Shown piece by piece: positions 11,139-23,090 of a DNA stretch of 64,000 bases. The stretch is from Dromaius novaehollandiae (Eukaryota > Chordata > Aves > Casuariiformes > Dromaiidae), in the NCBI RefSeq assembly GCF_036370855.1, contig NC_088132.1:58876841-58940840 (forward strand), written 5' to 3'. The position numbers were made by a program, and so were the translations under genes. Below the pieces are notes generated by a model. That model was not told where the DNA came from, did no database searches, and was given only the letters and a program-made list of their open reading frames with translations. How positions within the stretch are numbered: the stretch's first letter is position 1; the number at the start of each line of letters is the position of its first letter.

Positions 11139-12020
11139 CTAAAAATAAAAACAAAAGACGACAGTTTAACACCAAACGATCAGTTCAACACCAAATGCAA
11201 CATATGCAGTAATGGTTATAATGATCATTACTCACTTGTAACAGATCCCCGCCGCATAATAAAACTGGGGAAAGAAGATTCTTCCCAACTCCACCCTCTA
11301 CTGATCGTTCCTTGTCAAAGGTTTATTTCATATAAGACACTGTTCTCAATTTTAATCCTTGTAGTCATTCCACATCCTCTGTTTCCATGCATTGTTGCTA
11401 GCTAGGTATACACTGATTGCAAAAATCTGCATATCTCTACCTACTGTTTATACTTACACTTTTCAAATACTTATGAATGTTTGCATCCACTTTTGAATCC
11501 TTATTTAGCTAACCCACATTCAGCTTTATTTAATCATTCATTGTAAACATTTTTGCTTTTTTCCTTCAGATTTTTCCTAGATTGAGTTTCTTGGCTGGAA
11601 AAAAAAATATCACAGTGCATCTGCTTATTTGTCCATGTTAGTCAGGACACAGTAGACAAGTGTGATAAGCTTCTTCCAGAATGAAAATGTCACTGAGAGA
11701 GATTTAACCAAAACACCTAATATGCTAGTAGCTACAATGCTCTCATATGAGCCTTGCTAAAAATCACAATGATTTGAAAACAGATCTTCCTACAAGGCAC
11801 GTAGCTAAATATCAGGACTGCACATAGGTATCAAAAATCTGCTTTTCATTGTTTTCTTTAAAATTTTACTCAGAAGAGCAAGAAGAATTACGCAGAATAA
11901 TTTTTGCTTAAACTCAACTAATTTATCAAGAAAATGAATACAGCCTTCTAGATCCTTTAAATATTACCTGATTTGTTTGTTCTGCACCATAAAGTCCTTT
12001 ATTCTACCCCCATATGAAGA

Positions 12021-12058
12021 AGATAGCTGGTAACTATAAAAGATAGCTGGTACTATAA
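12021..12058. repeat. Imperfect 20-bp direct repeat
   Basis: AGATAGCTGGTAACTATAAA at 12021 is followed directly by AGATAGCTGGTACTATAA at 12041. The second copy lacks one A. This is a recent small tandem duplication. Confidence 0.85.
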
Positions 12059-13092
12059 TCTGAAAGTGGGCCAGAAGTTGTGCTTTTTACATGTGGCACT
12101 GGCTCATTCCTAGATTTCATCCAATCCTGAAATTTCTACCAAGTAATAAAATCAAAAGCAGTCTCTATTTCTTCCTTAAACTAAGAGCTTACTAGGAACA
12201 GCTGTAGGGACTGGTTCCCATCTTCGTGATTTCAGTGAGGGTGGTATGTTCTGCAGTACATTGGATTTCCTTAATTGTTGAAAGAAATTCAGCTGGATGC
12301 AAAAAAAATTCCTCTCTAAGAGCAAGAGAATGGTCCTAACTGTTAACTGGTTAGCTTCCACAAAATGCAAAAACATCCCCCAACTGTCTAAGACTGTCTG
12401 TAAGTGCCAGATATTTCACAAAAGAAAGTCCCTCCTCCAGCATTTTTCTGATGATGACAGACCAACATGTGCATGAATGAACTAAATGTCATTCTTTGGG
12501 GCAGCAAAATCCATTAGAGAATGACATCCGTTCTCTGCGAAGGGATTTCATCACTGTTTACGTTTATGAACCAACGACAAATTTTAGGCCGTTTCCTGTC
12601 TGAATGGCTAAACTACATTAAGTATAAAGTATTGCTTTGGACAGACCTGGATAAGCCATGCTTTCATCCTGCTGAGCCCAGCAGCCGTCTCAGACTAAAC
12701 ACCAGCGGTTCCTCTCCTCTATTCATCACTAGCTTCCTGTGCAGTGTAACCAGCATGACTAACACTGTATTTTTCTGACTGTACATTAATATGTTCCAAT
12801 TGCCATTTTCTCTTAATGATCACAAGCCCTTTGGTAATCAAAATCACCATCACTGAATTAACCCTGCCCTGAAACACCACTGTGGCGGCTGCTGCCCAGG
12901 AGGTTTTTCAAGGTTTACACCCCCACCATTACAGCAGCGAGCGATGCTACAAACTTGGCTTATGGGAGAGCCACAAACAGGACCAAGAGGTTACATCCAT
13001 CTCTTCTTACAAAAAATACAGCACTGAACAATTCCTGAAAACTCCTGTTTCTTGGTGCATAGCTGCCAAGCTGAGAGACTCTTACCCAAAAT

Positions 13093-13115
13093 CCCCCCCC
13101 CCCCCCCCCCCCCCC
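13093..13115. repeat. Poly(C) run, 23 bases
   Basis: Uninterrupted C23, the longest C/G homopolymer in the window. Translated frames crossing it give spurious polyproline. Confidence 0.9.
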
Positions 13116-14884
13116 GGCCAAGGGTTGCAGTACTGCTGTCAGGTGTAGTGACAGCCAGACTTTACTGAATTTAAACAGTCTTTAAGAGTATAGAAAATTC
13201 CTGGAAAAATAGTGAATACACTTCATAATTTGATAAACTACAGCTATTTTCCCCATGGTCTAACATAATAAAAAATTAATGTGTTTTTCCCCGCCAAGCC
13301 TACCTTATACTCCATTTCAGTAAAGACACAAAGCTTTTCAGGAGCTTCACCTCTTCTTGCTATCACTAATATTTACCATCATTACTAATTTCAGTAATGC
13401 CTATTTCCTATTTGTTCAGAAAAGTTAATAACAGTTATTCAATTAACCTAATTCCACGTACCCACTACAGAAATGGCACTCCTCACGCTGAATAGCAGCA
13501 AACAGGGTGGCAGAGCTCCCTCTCACACAGTCACCTCTTCAGCTCAGAGCTGCGGGGCCTGGCACTGCGGCTGAGCTGGGAGGGTTCAGGGGGCCCTTCT
13601 TGAATCTCCCTTGCTGGGGACACTGCCCAAAAAGGGTGTTCGGGAGGGGGAGGGGACAAAAAAAGGCACAAGGAGCTTTGCTGCTTCCTAGTAAGTGGAG
13701 AAGAGAGAGTCACAGGCTAGCAAGCTCAGCTCAGGCACTCCTGCTGCTTAACCAGACCAGCAGAGTCTTTCTTTACCACCCAACAGCAGAGCAAGCCATG
13801 GGCTGAAGCAGAAGCCAGCAACCGAAAGCACTTAACTGGCTTGTAGCCAGAGCAGCAACACCCAGAGACTGGGAGAAGAGAAGCAGCCACCTATTAATTA
13901 TATTAAGCTTGATAGTGTCCATGTCTGTCATGCCAACACCTCTAAAATGCTCCTACACAGGTGGCAGATGGAAAATTTTAGGATCTTCTTAGTGGGCCCA
14001 AAGAGCTCTGCCCCACAGGGCAATGCTTCACCAGCCGCCATACCCCTGCTGTGGCTCTAGTGAGCCAGGCCACAAAAGACAACTTCTGTTGTCTGTCCTG
14101 GGAAGGACAGAGAGGGAGAGGGAAAGGAAGGGAAAATGCCCTTGTGGCAAGAACAAGAAAACACAAATCGGGGTAGCAAGCGCAGGAGGGGTTGTGATAC
14201 TCCTTGGAAAATTCAAGGGCTGCTTTTCCGGGCACAATGGTTAAGTGCAGTATGAGCATCTCCGCAGTCTCTGTGTTCCTTCTCCTTCAACCCAAGACGC
14301 CGTGCGCAACCACCTCAAGCAACACGGGGAAGCCACGGGGTGTTTCTACGGCGAGTACGTAGTCTTCAGCTACATCTATGACAAATGCCAGCAGCCACAG
14401 CTGAGCAAAAACCAACCACAGGCTAGCATGCGGCCAGACTATCCGCAAGGGAGAGCAACATGGTAAATCCTCCGCGCCGATTTCTCCTACCAGCCCCCGT
14501 GGGCAGCCTGGCCGGGGCCCTCGCATCGCTGCTAATTTGAGAGAACTTCTTGCTTAATTGCCTATATCCCTGCCTGCCTGCGGCCACTGCTCGCTCCCTT
14601 GCCTGCCTACGTCTCTCTCATCTCTGTCATTTATTTACCGCAGAGCCTGGTAGCTGCGCTCACAGTTTCTGCCCCCAACAGCTGAGAAGCTCCTTTTCAG
14701 ACAGGCCCCACGGAGAGGCAGCGTGCGAGGCCCTAGTGCGGGAACCCCGGCTAGCGCGCTGGCGATAGTTTCATCGCACCCATAGCTCCGCTGTTACTGT
14801 TTCTTCTATAGCCATTGCAACAAGACAGTCTTAAGAAAAATGCTGAAGGGTGACGCATCAGTTTTCAGTTGTTTGTGGAGAGCA

Positions 14885-15020
14885 CAAAGCCGCACGGGAG
14901 CGCGTGGTTTCCTCTTCTGAAGAGTCGCCAGGCGGGTGGTGGAGGAGGGCACCGGAGGGGCTGCGCGGAGCCGGGCTCAAGCGTCTCGCTCGTGAGGTCG
15001 CAGCGCAGGGGCTACAGCCT
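14885..15020. promoter_or_regulatory. Small CpG-rich patch in LHFPL2 intron
   Basis: This is a GC-rich stretch with more than ten CpG, including GGAGCGCGTGG and GCTGCGCGGAGCCGGGC, inside less GC-rich intron. It is weaker than the islets at 19-23 kb. No promoter motif was recognised. Confidence 0.35.
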
Positions 15021-17559
15021 CCGAGCAGCTGGAAGTGGGAGGCAAGCGACTGCCCTTGGCCTGTGCTTGCAGTCCCAGCACACAGGAACACCCGACCAGT
15101 TCCTACCATGACCTATTGATTAGTGTGCGAGAAGTTGCTCTCTCTAGAAAGATTAACTATTATAATCCTCAGATTTCTTGAATTTGACTCAGTTATTCTT
15201 CAACTTAAGTCATTAAATATTAATTCTGTATTTAATCTGCATTATGCGGCTTCTAAGCCATTTAAAGCTGTATGTTAAGATTAAAGCATTTAGGCTTTTG
15301 TTAGTCACAGAAGTACAAAGTTCATTTCTGTGTTGTATAATTTTATGTCAGCATAATCTAATAAAGCGACCATTATCTCCTGTCAACAATTTGCTAGAAG
15401 ACGCATCTGGCAGCAGGGAAGCAAATATTAATGATAGTGATTTCATTTTCTTACTAAATCAGCTTTTGCTCCCATGCCAGTGTACCTGAACAGCAGCCAG
15501 TCTTCAGGAGAAAGAACAGGGACCAAAGACCTGGTGCTCTATCTGAGGAGACGTTTCCTCCAAGGAATCCTTTCAGGTCCTCTTGCTAATTTACAGTAAG
15601 TGAAAGTTTTAATTCACACCCAACCAACCTGTGGGATTGCTGGTGTCTGTGGGAGGAACACAGTCACTCTGAAGACGTTACGTGAGGCTGTTTGCCACTG
15701 TGCTCCTCTACAGTCTCCGGCAGCTCAAGCTAGCTCTGCTCTAGATTTAACCCCTGTCTCAGCACAGCTGCATGGCTCTGGGTGCAGCTTGTGCTGTACA
15801 CATACTCTTGTTACTCCTCCTTAATCACTATGATAATTTTTCATAATTTTTTTTCCTTCTTGTTAGTCATTGCTAGCTCTGAGGATTCCTTTCCTCTGGG
15901 GATACCATAAAACAGAGGTCTGCAAGAACACTACGCGATGCAGCCACCTGCCTAGGAACAAGAGCAGAAAATTATTTAAACACATTTTTTATCCAGAGAA
16001 CTCATCTACAACTCTTTGGTATTAGTCTGTTGGCAGAGAACATTTTCCCCATGTTTCACTGGAGAATATTTTTCCCCGTAACATTTTACTATCATCAGTC
16101 CCAAATTCTCTGCTTTTAAAAAGAAACCTTAAGAAATAGAAAAGGCCAATTTATTTAGATTATTAGACTAAAATATACTTCCTCACTACAACACAGACAG
16201 CCTATTAAACATTAGCTTTATTGTATTTGAGTGACATAAAAGCAACTCCTTTCTCCTGAAACACTAAAGCAAAAAAGAAGAAGTAGCATACTGCAAAATA
16301 TCGATATGAATATAGCAGAATGCATGGCTGTGAGACAAAGTTTCTGAAGACAGTTCAGTAATGCTTTTTGTGTAAGAGAATTTTTTTTGTATTTGTGCAC
16401 CAAATTTCCCCTTCTAACGGTCTGAAATTGTAGCAAGGACATTCCTCCTGCTTTTGATACACTGTGGTAGCGTTGCTGGGCTAACACTGTGGAAAACCAA
16501 CAAACTGCTCTACCACTATGGGCATTTGTATGTCACATTATGTGCTGGTCAGTGCTGGGGGTCAGAGCTGAGTAAAAGCTTTCTCATCTTATCCTTGGAA
16601 ACAGCCCTTAAGAAAGGAGTTACGCAGATGCTTGTTTAGATGAGGGAAGGCATGCTATTTAGTTCCGACAGCCTCCTGTGCAGCTGCTGTTATGCCATAT
16701 TAAACAACAGCATATACTAACAAAGCCAATTTCCATTGCAAATCCTGAAACTATCTTCTCATTTCCTAGCAAAATAGCAAAAAAGCTCTTAAACGCTGCT
16801 GAAGAAACAGGAAATTAATCAGCTGTGACCAGAGCGGTGGCAACAGCGCAGTCTCCCACTGACCAGCACCAGCATTTTAACGGAGAAGGAGACACAGGGC
16901 AAGGGGCGGGGGGAGGATTAGCCTTGCTCAACCCCACGCAGGCGATGCGGGCAGGCAGCTTCGCCCGCGGGAGCGATATTGACTGTTCTTATCTTCTGCT
17001 CAGCTGCAGCAGATTGACTCTTCAGCCCAAGGGCATTCTGCCAGCTAGGCAAAATAAACCTGCCTCTATTGCTCAAGGTCATATATCCAAACCTGTCAAT
17101 ATGCGAACTGAATAGCTGAACACTTTTATGCTTAGATTATTTCTACAAATGCACTGAACTAGCTTAACCCAAGGAGAAAAGCAGTTTTTCCACGTGCACA
17201 AACTTTTCCTGGCAAACTCTCTCTCCAGCAGGAATGCCACCAGGTCACTATTCCTGGGCTGTTTTACTCCTTCAGCCACTGACAAACAACTTAAGCGACA
17301 GCCTGCTGCTCAGCAGCTCTGCAACAGACATCTTCGATCCCGGGAAGTGATTTATTAACATTTTAATCTGATCAAAACTGATGAGATGGGCTCAGAGCAG
17401 CTGGTCACAGAACTCCAAATGTGGTATGGGGAAAAAAGTGTGGGCACCTCCCACGGCACTGCAGCACTGCTGGCACACTGAAGAGCACGCTGGTTATGCT
17501 GCCTGCGGTGCGGTACCCACCGCTTTCCTCCACAGCCGCTCTGAGTCTCTCCAGATCAC

Positions 17560-17650
17560 TGCCAGCTGACCAGAGGCAGGAAGGGATTTGCCCAAGAAGA
17601 GAGGGGAGAATCGGGAAGCCTGGCTGCCTCTGGACACAGCCTCTAGCCCA
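17560..17650. repeat. Possible decayed MIR-like (CORE-SINE) relic
   Basis: The order GGGATTTGCCCAAGA, then GGAGAATCGGGAAGCCTGG, then CTGCCTCTG resembles the 3' half of MIR elements known across amniotes. The match is by memory and weak; a profile search would be required. Confidence 0.2.
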
Positions 17651-18970
17651 CTCAGAATCTCTTCAAAACAAACAGGAGAAAAATTCACAACAATAAAAAG
17701 ATCAATCATTAAAAAAGCCTAGCCTGACATTACACTCAATTCTGGTTCACATAAACAGAGGGGATTTGGGATAATTTGGAAACATTGCTGTTGAGGGCAG
17801 AGAAGGTTGCCAGTGGTCAATGTACTGAGAAACTGGAATCTACCCAAGCAGCAGGGATGAGAGGAGGCAAGATCCAGACTCGTCCAGTCACTGTGGGAGA
17901 GTGCAACCATACGCAGATTTCCACCTACCTGGAATACCCTGAGCTGAGGGCAGGTGAATAACCACCTGATCTCTCAAAACCTGTACAGATTTTTTTCCAA
18001 AACCTTTTAAATTTGTCTTCAGGGCATATAAGGGGAAGCAATTACCAGAAGAAAAAGCCTTTCCCTAACCATTGCCTTCCTCAAATTGAGGAAAACGAAA
18101 AGATTCTTATTCTTATAGGCACTAAATTAACTAAGCCATTTTCTCAGGGATACTTTCCCATTTATTAAGCAGATCAGAGATGCTTGTTCATGACCAAACA
18201 TATGTTAACATAATACTTCTGATGACATTACTGATATTAGGGTGTGAAAGTAGGGATGGGAACACAGGACAGGGGACCTGCATGACAAGGAGGTAGAAGG
18301 GAAGGCTACCGATGGGATACAGTGCCTACTATGGCTATCAAGTATACATTGCTACCCCCAGAAGAAGTCAAAAATAAGTCATAAATAAGTCATAAGTTAT
18401 AAACCTTGACATAGGTTGTTCTGGCATATGGAGGATTCCTGCAAGGGTCTTTTTGTTTTTGTTTGCTGTTGGTTTTTTTTTTAATATTGGTATCTTATTG
18501 CTCCGACTTCTCTTCAGCAAAGTGTGAGCCTGTGGACTTCTGTTCTGGGAGAGCAGAGTGCAAATTCCCCATTAGATTTTAACAAAAAGATACACATGGT
18601 AAGATTCCCCATTAGGTGGGAGGGAGGAGAAGAAATGTGGAGAATCAAAGAAAAAGATCAATCTGAAACCTTGAGATGACATTCCCACTCCTTTGCTGGC
18701 TCAGCAAGTAAATGGGCATGTGGAGGGATTTTTCACTGCACTTCACAAGGGCTCTCCTAAGGCAGACACTAGCCCTGCAATTAAGTAAAGATCAAGCAGT
18801 GTATACATGAAAAGCCAAATGTGTATGAGTTTTCAGCAAGGCAGAGTAACTAAAGACTATGTACATACGAGGCGTTGGACAGTACATCTCGTCTTACTTG
18901 TGCCAACCCTCTGTCACACAAAATCACTAGTTTTGACCTTCTGCTCAATCTAGAGCACCTTTCTGAGGTG

Positions 18971-19180
18971 CTGCGCACGTAAACGTTACGTTCTCCTGCC
19001 ACAGCAGAGCTGCCGGAGCACGTTGCAAGGCGACCCGCTCCGGTCGGCGGCCGGCGGGCGCCAGGGCTGGGCAGGCCGCCTCTCCCCGCCAGCCCTCGCG
19101 AGGCGACAGGCACCGCCGCAAGCCACCGCGCGGGCAGCGCCACCACTCCGGCCTGACCACCGAGGCCATTCACCGCCCAC
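18971..19180. promoter_or_regulatory. Intronic CpG islet A
   Basis: About 28 CpG counted by eye in roughly 210 bases, with strings such as CGGTCGGCGGCCGGCGGGCG and CCGCGCGGGCAGCG. The flanks are ordinary intron. CpG density this high implies protection from methylation in the germline, so an enhancer or alternative promoter is likely. A strong - strand splice donor (GAG/GTAAGA) lies at 19190-19182, but on the upstream side for - strand transcription, so it does not by itself define a first exon. Confidence 0.6.
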
Positions 19181-20252
19181 ATCTTACCTCAAAAGCCAAC
19201 GAAGCATCGAGTGTTTTTAATTTAAGTTGGCCCAATAAGAGGTTTGAAGCTGCTAAATGAGTAACTGAACTGCGGATGGTAACTTCAGGATGCTCCTTAG
19301 TTAGGAAAGGAAATACCAGGCCACGTCAATTATACCGGCCATGAAAGAAGCCAAGGGAAAGACCAAGCCTATTTCACAACACTTGCTGTAACCTTTCTCA
19401 CTGCTGCCGACTGGTTACTGCCAGTGCCCTCAAAACCATGAATCAGTTACGATGAATCAGCTGCAAAGGAAAGACGACACCAGCTCACGGGCACCGCTCT
19501 GCATAAAAGGGACAAAGCAACAACCTGCCTCAGTTTAAGCAAAAAGGCAAAAGGGCTCTGGGACAACTCTTCACTAAGTTGTGTTTCCTCTGAACTGATC
19601 CACTGTGCAGAGAGCTCCCACGCCTTGACTTGCCAAGGCTGCAGGGCTCGCGTGGTGCACAAGGAGCTACGAGGAGCTAAGGGTCGGAGAGGGGGAAAAG
19701 GCGAACGTGGACACGGGAAGGGCAAGATCTCACCCTGCCTGACGTGGTGGCAGAGTATAGGCTGCCAGTGCTGGGGAAGGAAGTACAGCTCAAACCCACC
19801 TTATTTCCTTTAACAACCCACTGGGTGCATTGAACAGAGCAGCTAACCATCAGTTAGCCCCAAGTATTGAAAGAGCTGTTTTAATCTTTTTTGCTGCGTT
19901 TGAGTGAAAACACAGCTTTCGTTGAATTTAAATATTTTCCTACAGTGTTTGCAATCTATCTATAACAACAGCATCAGTCTTGGCTCTGAGACCTGGAAGC
20001 AAAATCCAACCAAGAGAGAGCCCCATTACTCTCCTGTTATATTTTTCCCTCTCCTCAGAGGGGCAGCCAGCATCCTTTTACCTTAAATCAACAAGAAGAG
20101 GGATAATAAAGAACTTCTCAGTATCTCGCATAGCCTACGCTGGTAGAAGTAAGAGACGGCTGTGTGCGGACGTGCCACAGTAAAGCATTGCTCAACAGGT
20201 AGAGTGAGAGACCCACCCACGACACCATTTGATTAGAGATTTATGGTTGCTG

Positions 20253-20260
20253 TGACGTCA
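20253..20260. promoter_or_regulatory. Perfect cAMP-response element palindrome
   Basis: TGACGTCA, the full 8-bp CREB/ATF palindrome, lies between CpG islets A and B. Since CpG is depleted in vertebrate introns, a full copy here is less likely by chance than base composition alone suggests. Function is inferred. Confidence 0.5.
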
Positions 20261-20617
20261 ACTGCCAAACTGATCAGTGCAAACCAGAACATTTACAGTC
20301 CGTACTTGCCCACCTTGGTAGCGTCTGAGAGGACCTGACCAGCAAATGTGACCAAACACTGGAAACTTCACTTTATATCTTTAAAGGTACTAATACTGTC
20401 CCTCAGGCTCAAGAGCAATTTAGTACTTGAACTCGTTTTCCTTCCCTGGCATCCTCCCTCTTGTTCCAACACAGCAGTCCCCTTAGTGTGAACTTTTGGC
20501 AGCCAAGTGTGTACTAGATGCCGCGCTGGCATTTGGCCATATAGGTTACAGGACACACTATACCACCCTGTTCAGACAGCAAAAGTACTTCAGGCTGTCA
20601 GGATTTCCATTATAAAT

Positions 20618-20630
20618 CCCCCCCCCCCCC
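20618..20630. repeat. Poly(C) run, 13 bases
   Basis: Uninterrupted C13 followed by a T-rich tract. It lies inside the long chance frame at 20507-21361. Confidence 0.9.
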
Positions 20631-20790
20631 TTTCTTTTTTCCCACCCCAAGAATTCACAATTCTGGCATCAGAAAAGAAAAATCCTAAGCTGAATCCAAG
20701 AGGAAATACGCTTTTTGAAAAATGCACGCTCTACATTTTAGAAAGGCAAACGAGAAGCTCCCTTGCCTTGGAGGGCAGGAGTGCTCTCCC

Positions 20791-20980
20791 CCGCTCTCCC
20801 CTGCCCAGGCGCTGCGATAGGCTCCGCCGTCCGGCCAGGGCCTCCGCCAGGCGGCAGGCAGCGACGCGAGCCCGCCAGGCGCCTCCTTCCTGGCTCGCGG
20901 GCTCGCCCCTTTCCCTGGCAAGGGGTGCTGCTCTCCACGGCTTCTGCATACGCCGAGCTGCCGGGCGACGAGCGGTGACT
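20791..20980. promoter_or_regulatory. Intronic CpG islet B
   Basis: About 23 CpG counted by eye in 190 bases, including GCGACGCGAGCCCGCCAGGC and GGGCGACGAGCGG. It is followed by about 300 bases of C/T-rich sequence on the + strand. The likely role is as a regulatory element of LHFPL2 or a neighbour. Confidence 0.6.
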
Positions 20981-22920
20981 TTCAGCTCATGCTCTCAGCA
21001 TCAGGGAGCTCCAGCAGCCCCAGGGACCCTCCACAGCAAGCGTCTGCAGCTCACTCTCCTTTTGCTTTTTCTCCCCTCTCAGCAGCAAGTTCTGGCTAAG
21101 CTCCTGTTTCCTCCCCAGCTTCCTCAGCAACTTCCAGTTCCCACCACCCACCCCAGCAGCCAGGAGCCCTCAGTCGCACCTCCTCCTCCATATTCCCCGG
21201 GAATTACCCAGCCCCCTAGCACCCTCCCCAGCCTCAGTGCATCTGGAGTCTGCTCCAAACACCCCCACAAGCAATCCCAGATCGCTCTTTCACCTTCAGA
21301 TGGTTTCCATCACTTCCTTAATCACCTAAACTCCCGACAACTAATAAATATAACATGCTAAACTATTTCTTAGAGCAAGAGATGTAAAACAAACCCTTCC
21401 AGCAGCACAAATACACTGCTATAGACATGGCTGAATTCAAACTGAGTTTCATCCCTATATTTTAGAAAGCTGTAAAGAGGCTTCCTTGCAGTTGAGGGTA
21501 AAAATGCACTCCTTTGACTGAACTACTGCCCAGGTATTGCATTCGCTCCAGATCAAAGCAGCCCCCAACTGACCACAGCAAGGGGAACAGGAGAAGGCAT
21601 GAATAGCAATACACGAAGAGAAAAGAAGGGGGCATAGAAAGGACAGAAGAACGAACAGAGGAGAACTTGTGCAGACAGCTGAAAAGGGAGAGTATTGTGG
21701 AAAGGGACTGCACTGGCACTGAGCAGGACAAGTGCCAGGGGAAACCCGCCTTGTAGAAAAAGCAGAAGTACGAGAGGAAACGCTGGAAAGGAAGAAAATA
21801 GGGTGAAATGCTAAGGAAACCTCAGCACTCGGGGATGAGAACACTGAACTCTGGCCCTGAAAAGGTTTCATGTGTGAAGAAGCGCAGCCATCTCCCCGGC
21901 AACGTTCAGGGAGAGCTCAGGTCCCACAGGAGAAACCGCTCCGGACTGGGGGCCCCAAACCTGCCAGGCGTCACCTGGTTGCAGGAGAGAGGACCTGAGG
22001 AAACGGTGGGAGAAACTTGCTCTCCTGGGCCACTCCTAGCAGCCTTTCAAGACAAACCTCTGCCCCGTATGACTAAACAGGCACCCGTTAGAGGCACGAC
22101 CGCCCGTGTCCCAGCCTTTACACGCAGTCAGCGCTACGGCACATGGCTGCAAACGCAGTCACGCTTTCTCGCAAACGAAGCACAGACACCCCTCAGCCTG
22201 CGACAGACACGCAGCTGGCCTTACCACAGATACAACACGATTTTCAGCTGCATGAACCTGATGAACACGTGCAATCATGGCATGTCCAGGTGTGCTTTTA
22301 GTTTGGTAATACAAGGCAGCTGCCTTTTGGCCACCCCAGGGCCTTTCAGCCATTCACGTGGCAGAAGATGACATGCAGAGGCCTTGCAAGAGAGAGCGAG
22401 GGGGGAGAGGCTGACAGCCGTTCTGGCAAACGGGGTTCGCAGTTTGATCATGCCTGTCCTAGGCTAGTCTCTTTGGAGCAACCCTTTACTTTTTGCCTGA
22501 ATGCAGGAGTTTCCGAAGGTGGCTGTGACCCTGACATGCTTCTCTCAGAAAATTCTTTAGTAAAACCCTTTTTGAACTATAGGAAAGTGGACCGTGAACA
22601 GAGAAAATGGCGAGGTGGAGATAACCCAGAAGAGATGCCCCAGATGAAGCCATCAACACTCAGAGAAGACTTAAGGGGACAGGAGCTACTTTAGCCCAGA
22701 TGGGTAAACCCGCCTGGTAGCACAGCCCTGCTCCAGTACAGCAAAGCAGCAGGAAAGGAAACAAAGTTCCCAAAGCAGCCTCCCTCCTCAGCAGACTAAC
22801 AAACCTTCCCCTCTGCCCTTTCTAAAGCCTTTCTCGGTACACGGTACAGTCCCCCAAAACGAAATACACTGGCCTGCTGAAGTTTCAAAGTCCAGATAAC
22901 ACATGCGTTGCTCATTTAGT

Positions 22921-23090
22921 TTCCGCCCTGTGACTCGCGGTCAGGGCGCTGCTGGCAGGTTGCAGCTCACCTGCGTGCCAGTCAGCCGGCCCCGACCGCT
23001 GGCGGCCTCTCACTGCGGCGCCGGCTCTGCCGGCCGCAGCCCCCGACGGCAGCTGGCTGCAGCTACGCCTTCGGAGGCGCGAAACAGCCG
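22921..23090. promoter_or_regulatory. Intronic CpG islet C
   Basis: About 21 CpG counted by eye in 170 bases, including GCGGCGCCGGCTCTGCCGGC. It is the right-most of the three clustered islets; the sequence turns sharply AT-rich after 23100. Confidence 0.6.

Noticed and set aside
18850..19182. 110-codon - strand frame in CpG islet A, starting MWAVNGLGG
   Set aside because: It is a composition-driven frame. The nearby GTAAG donor lies upstream of it, so it would fall in an intron of any transcript using that donor.
21808..22694. Two consecutive + strand frames of 187 and 108 codons
   Set aside because: They are GC-rich chance frames inside the LHFPL2 intron, with no domain, no supporting splice or promoter signal and no codon pattern.
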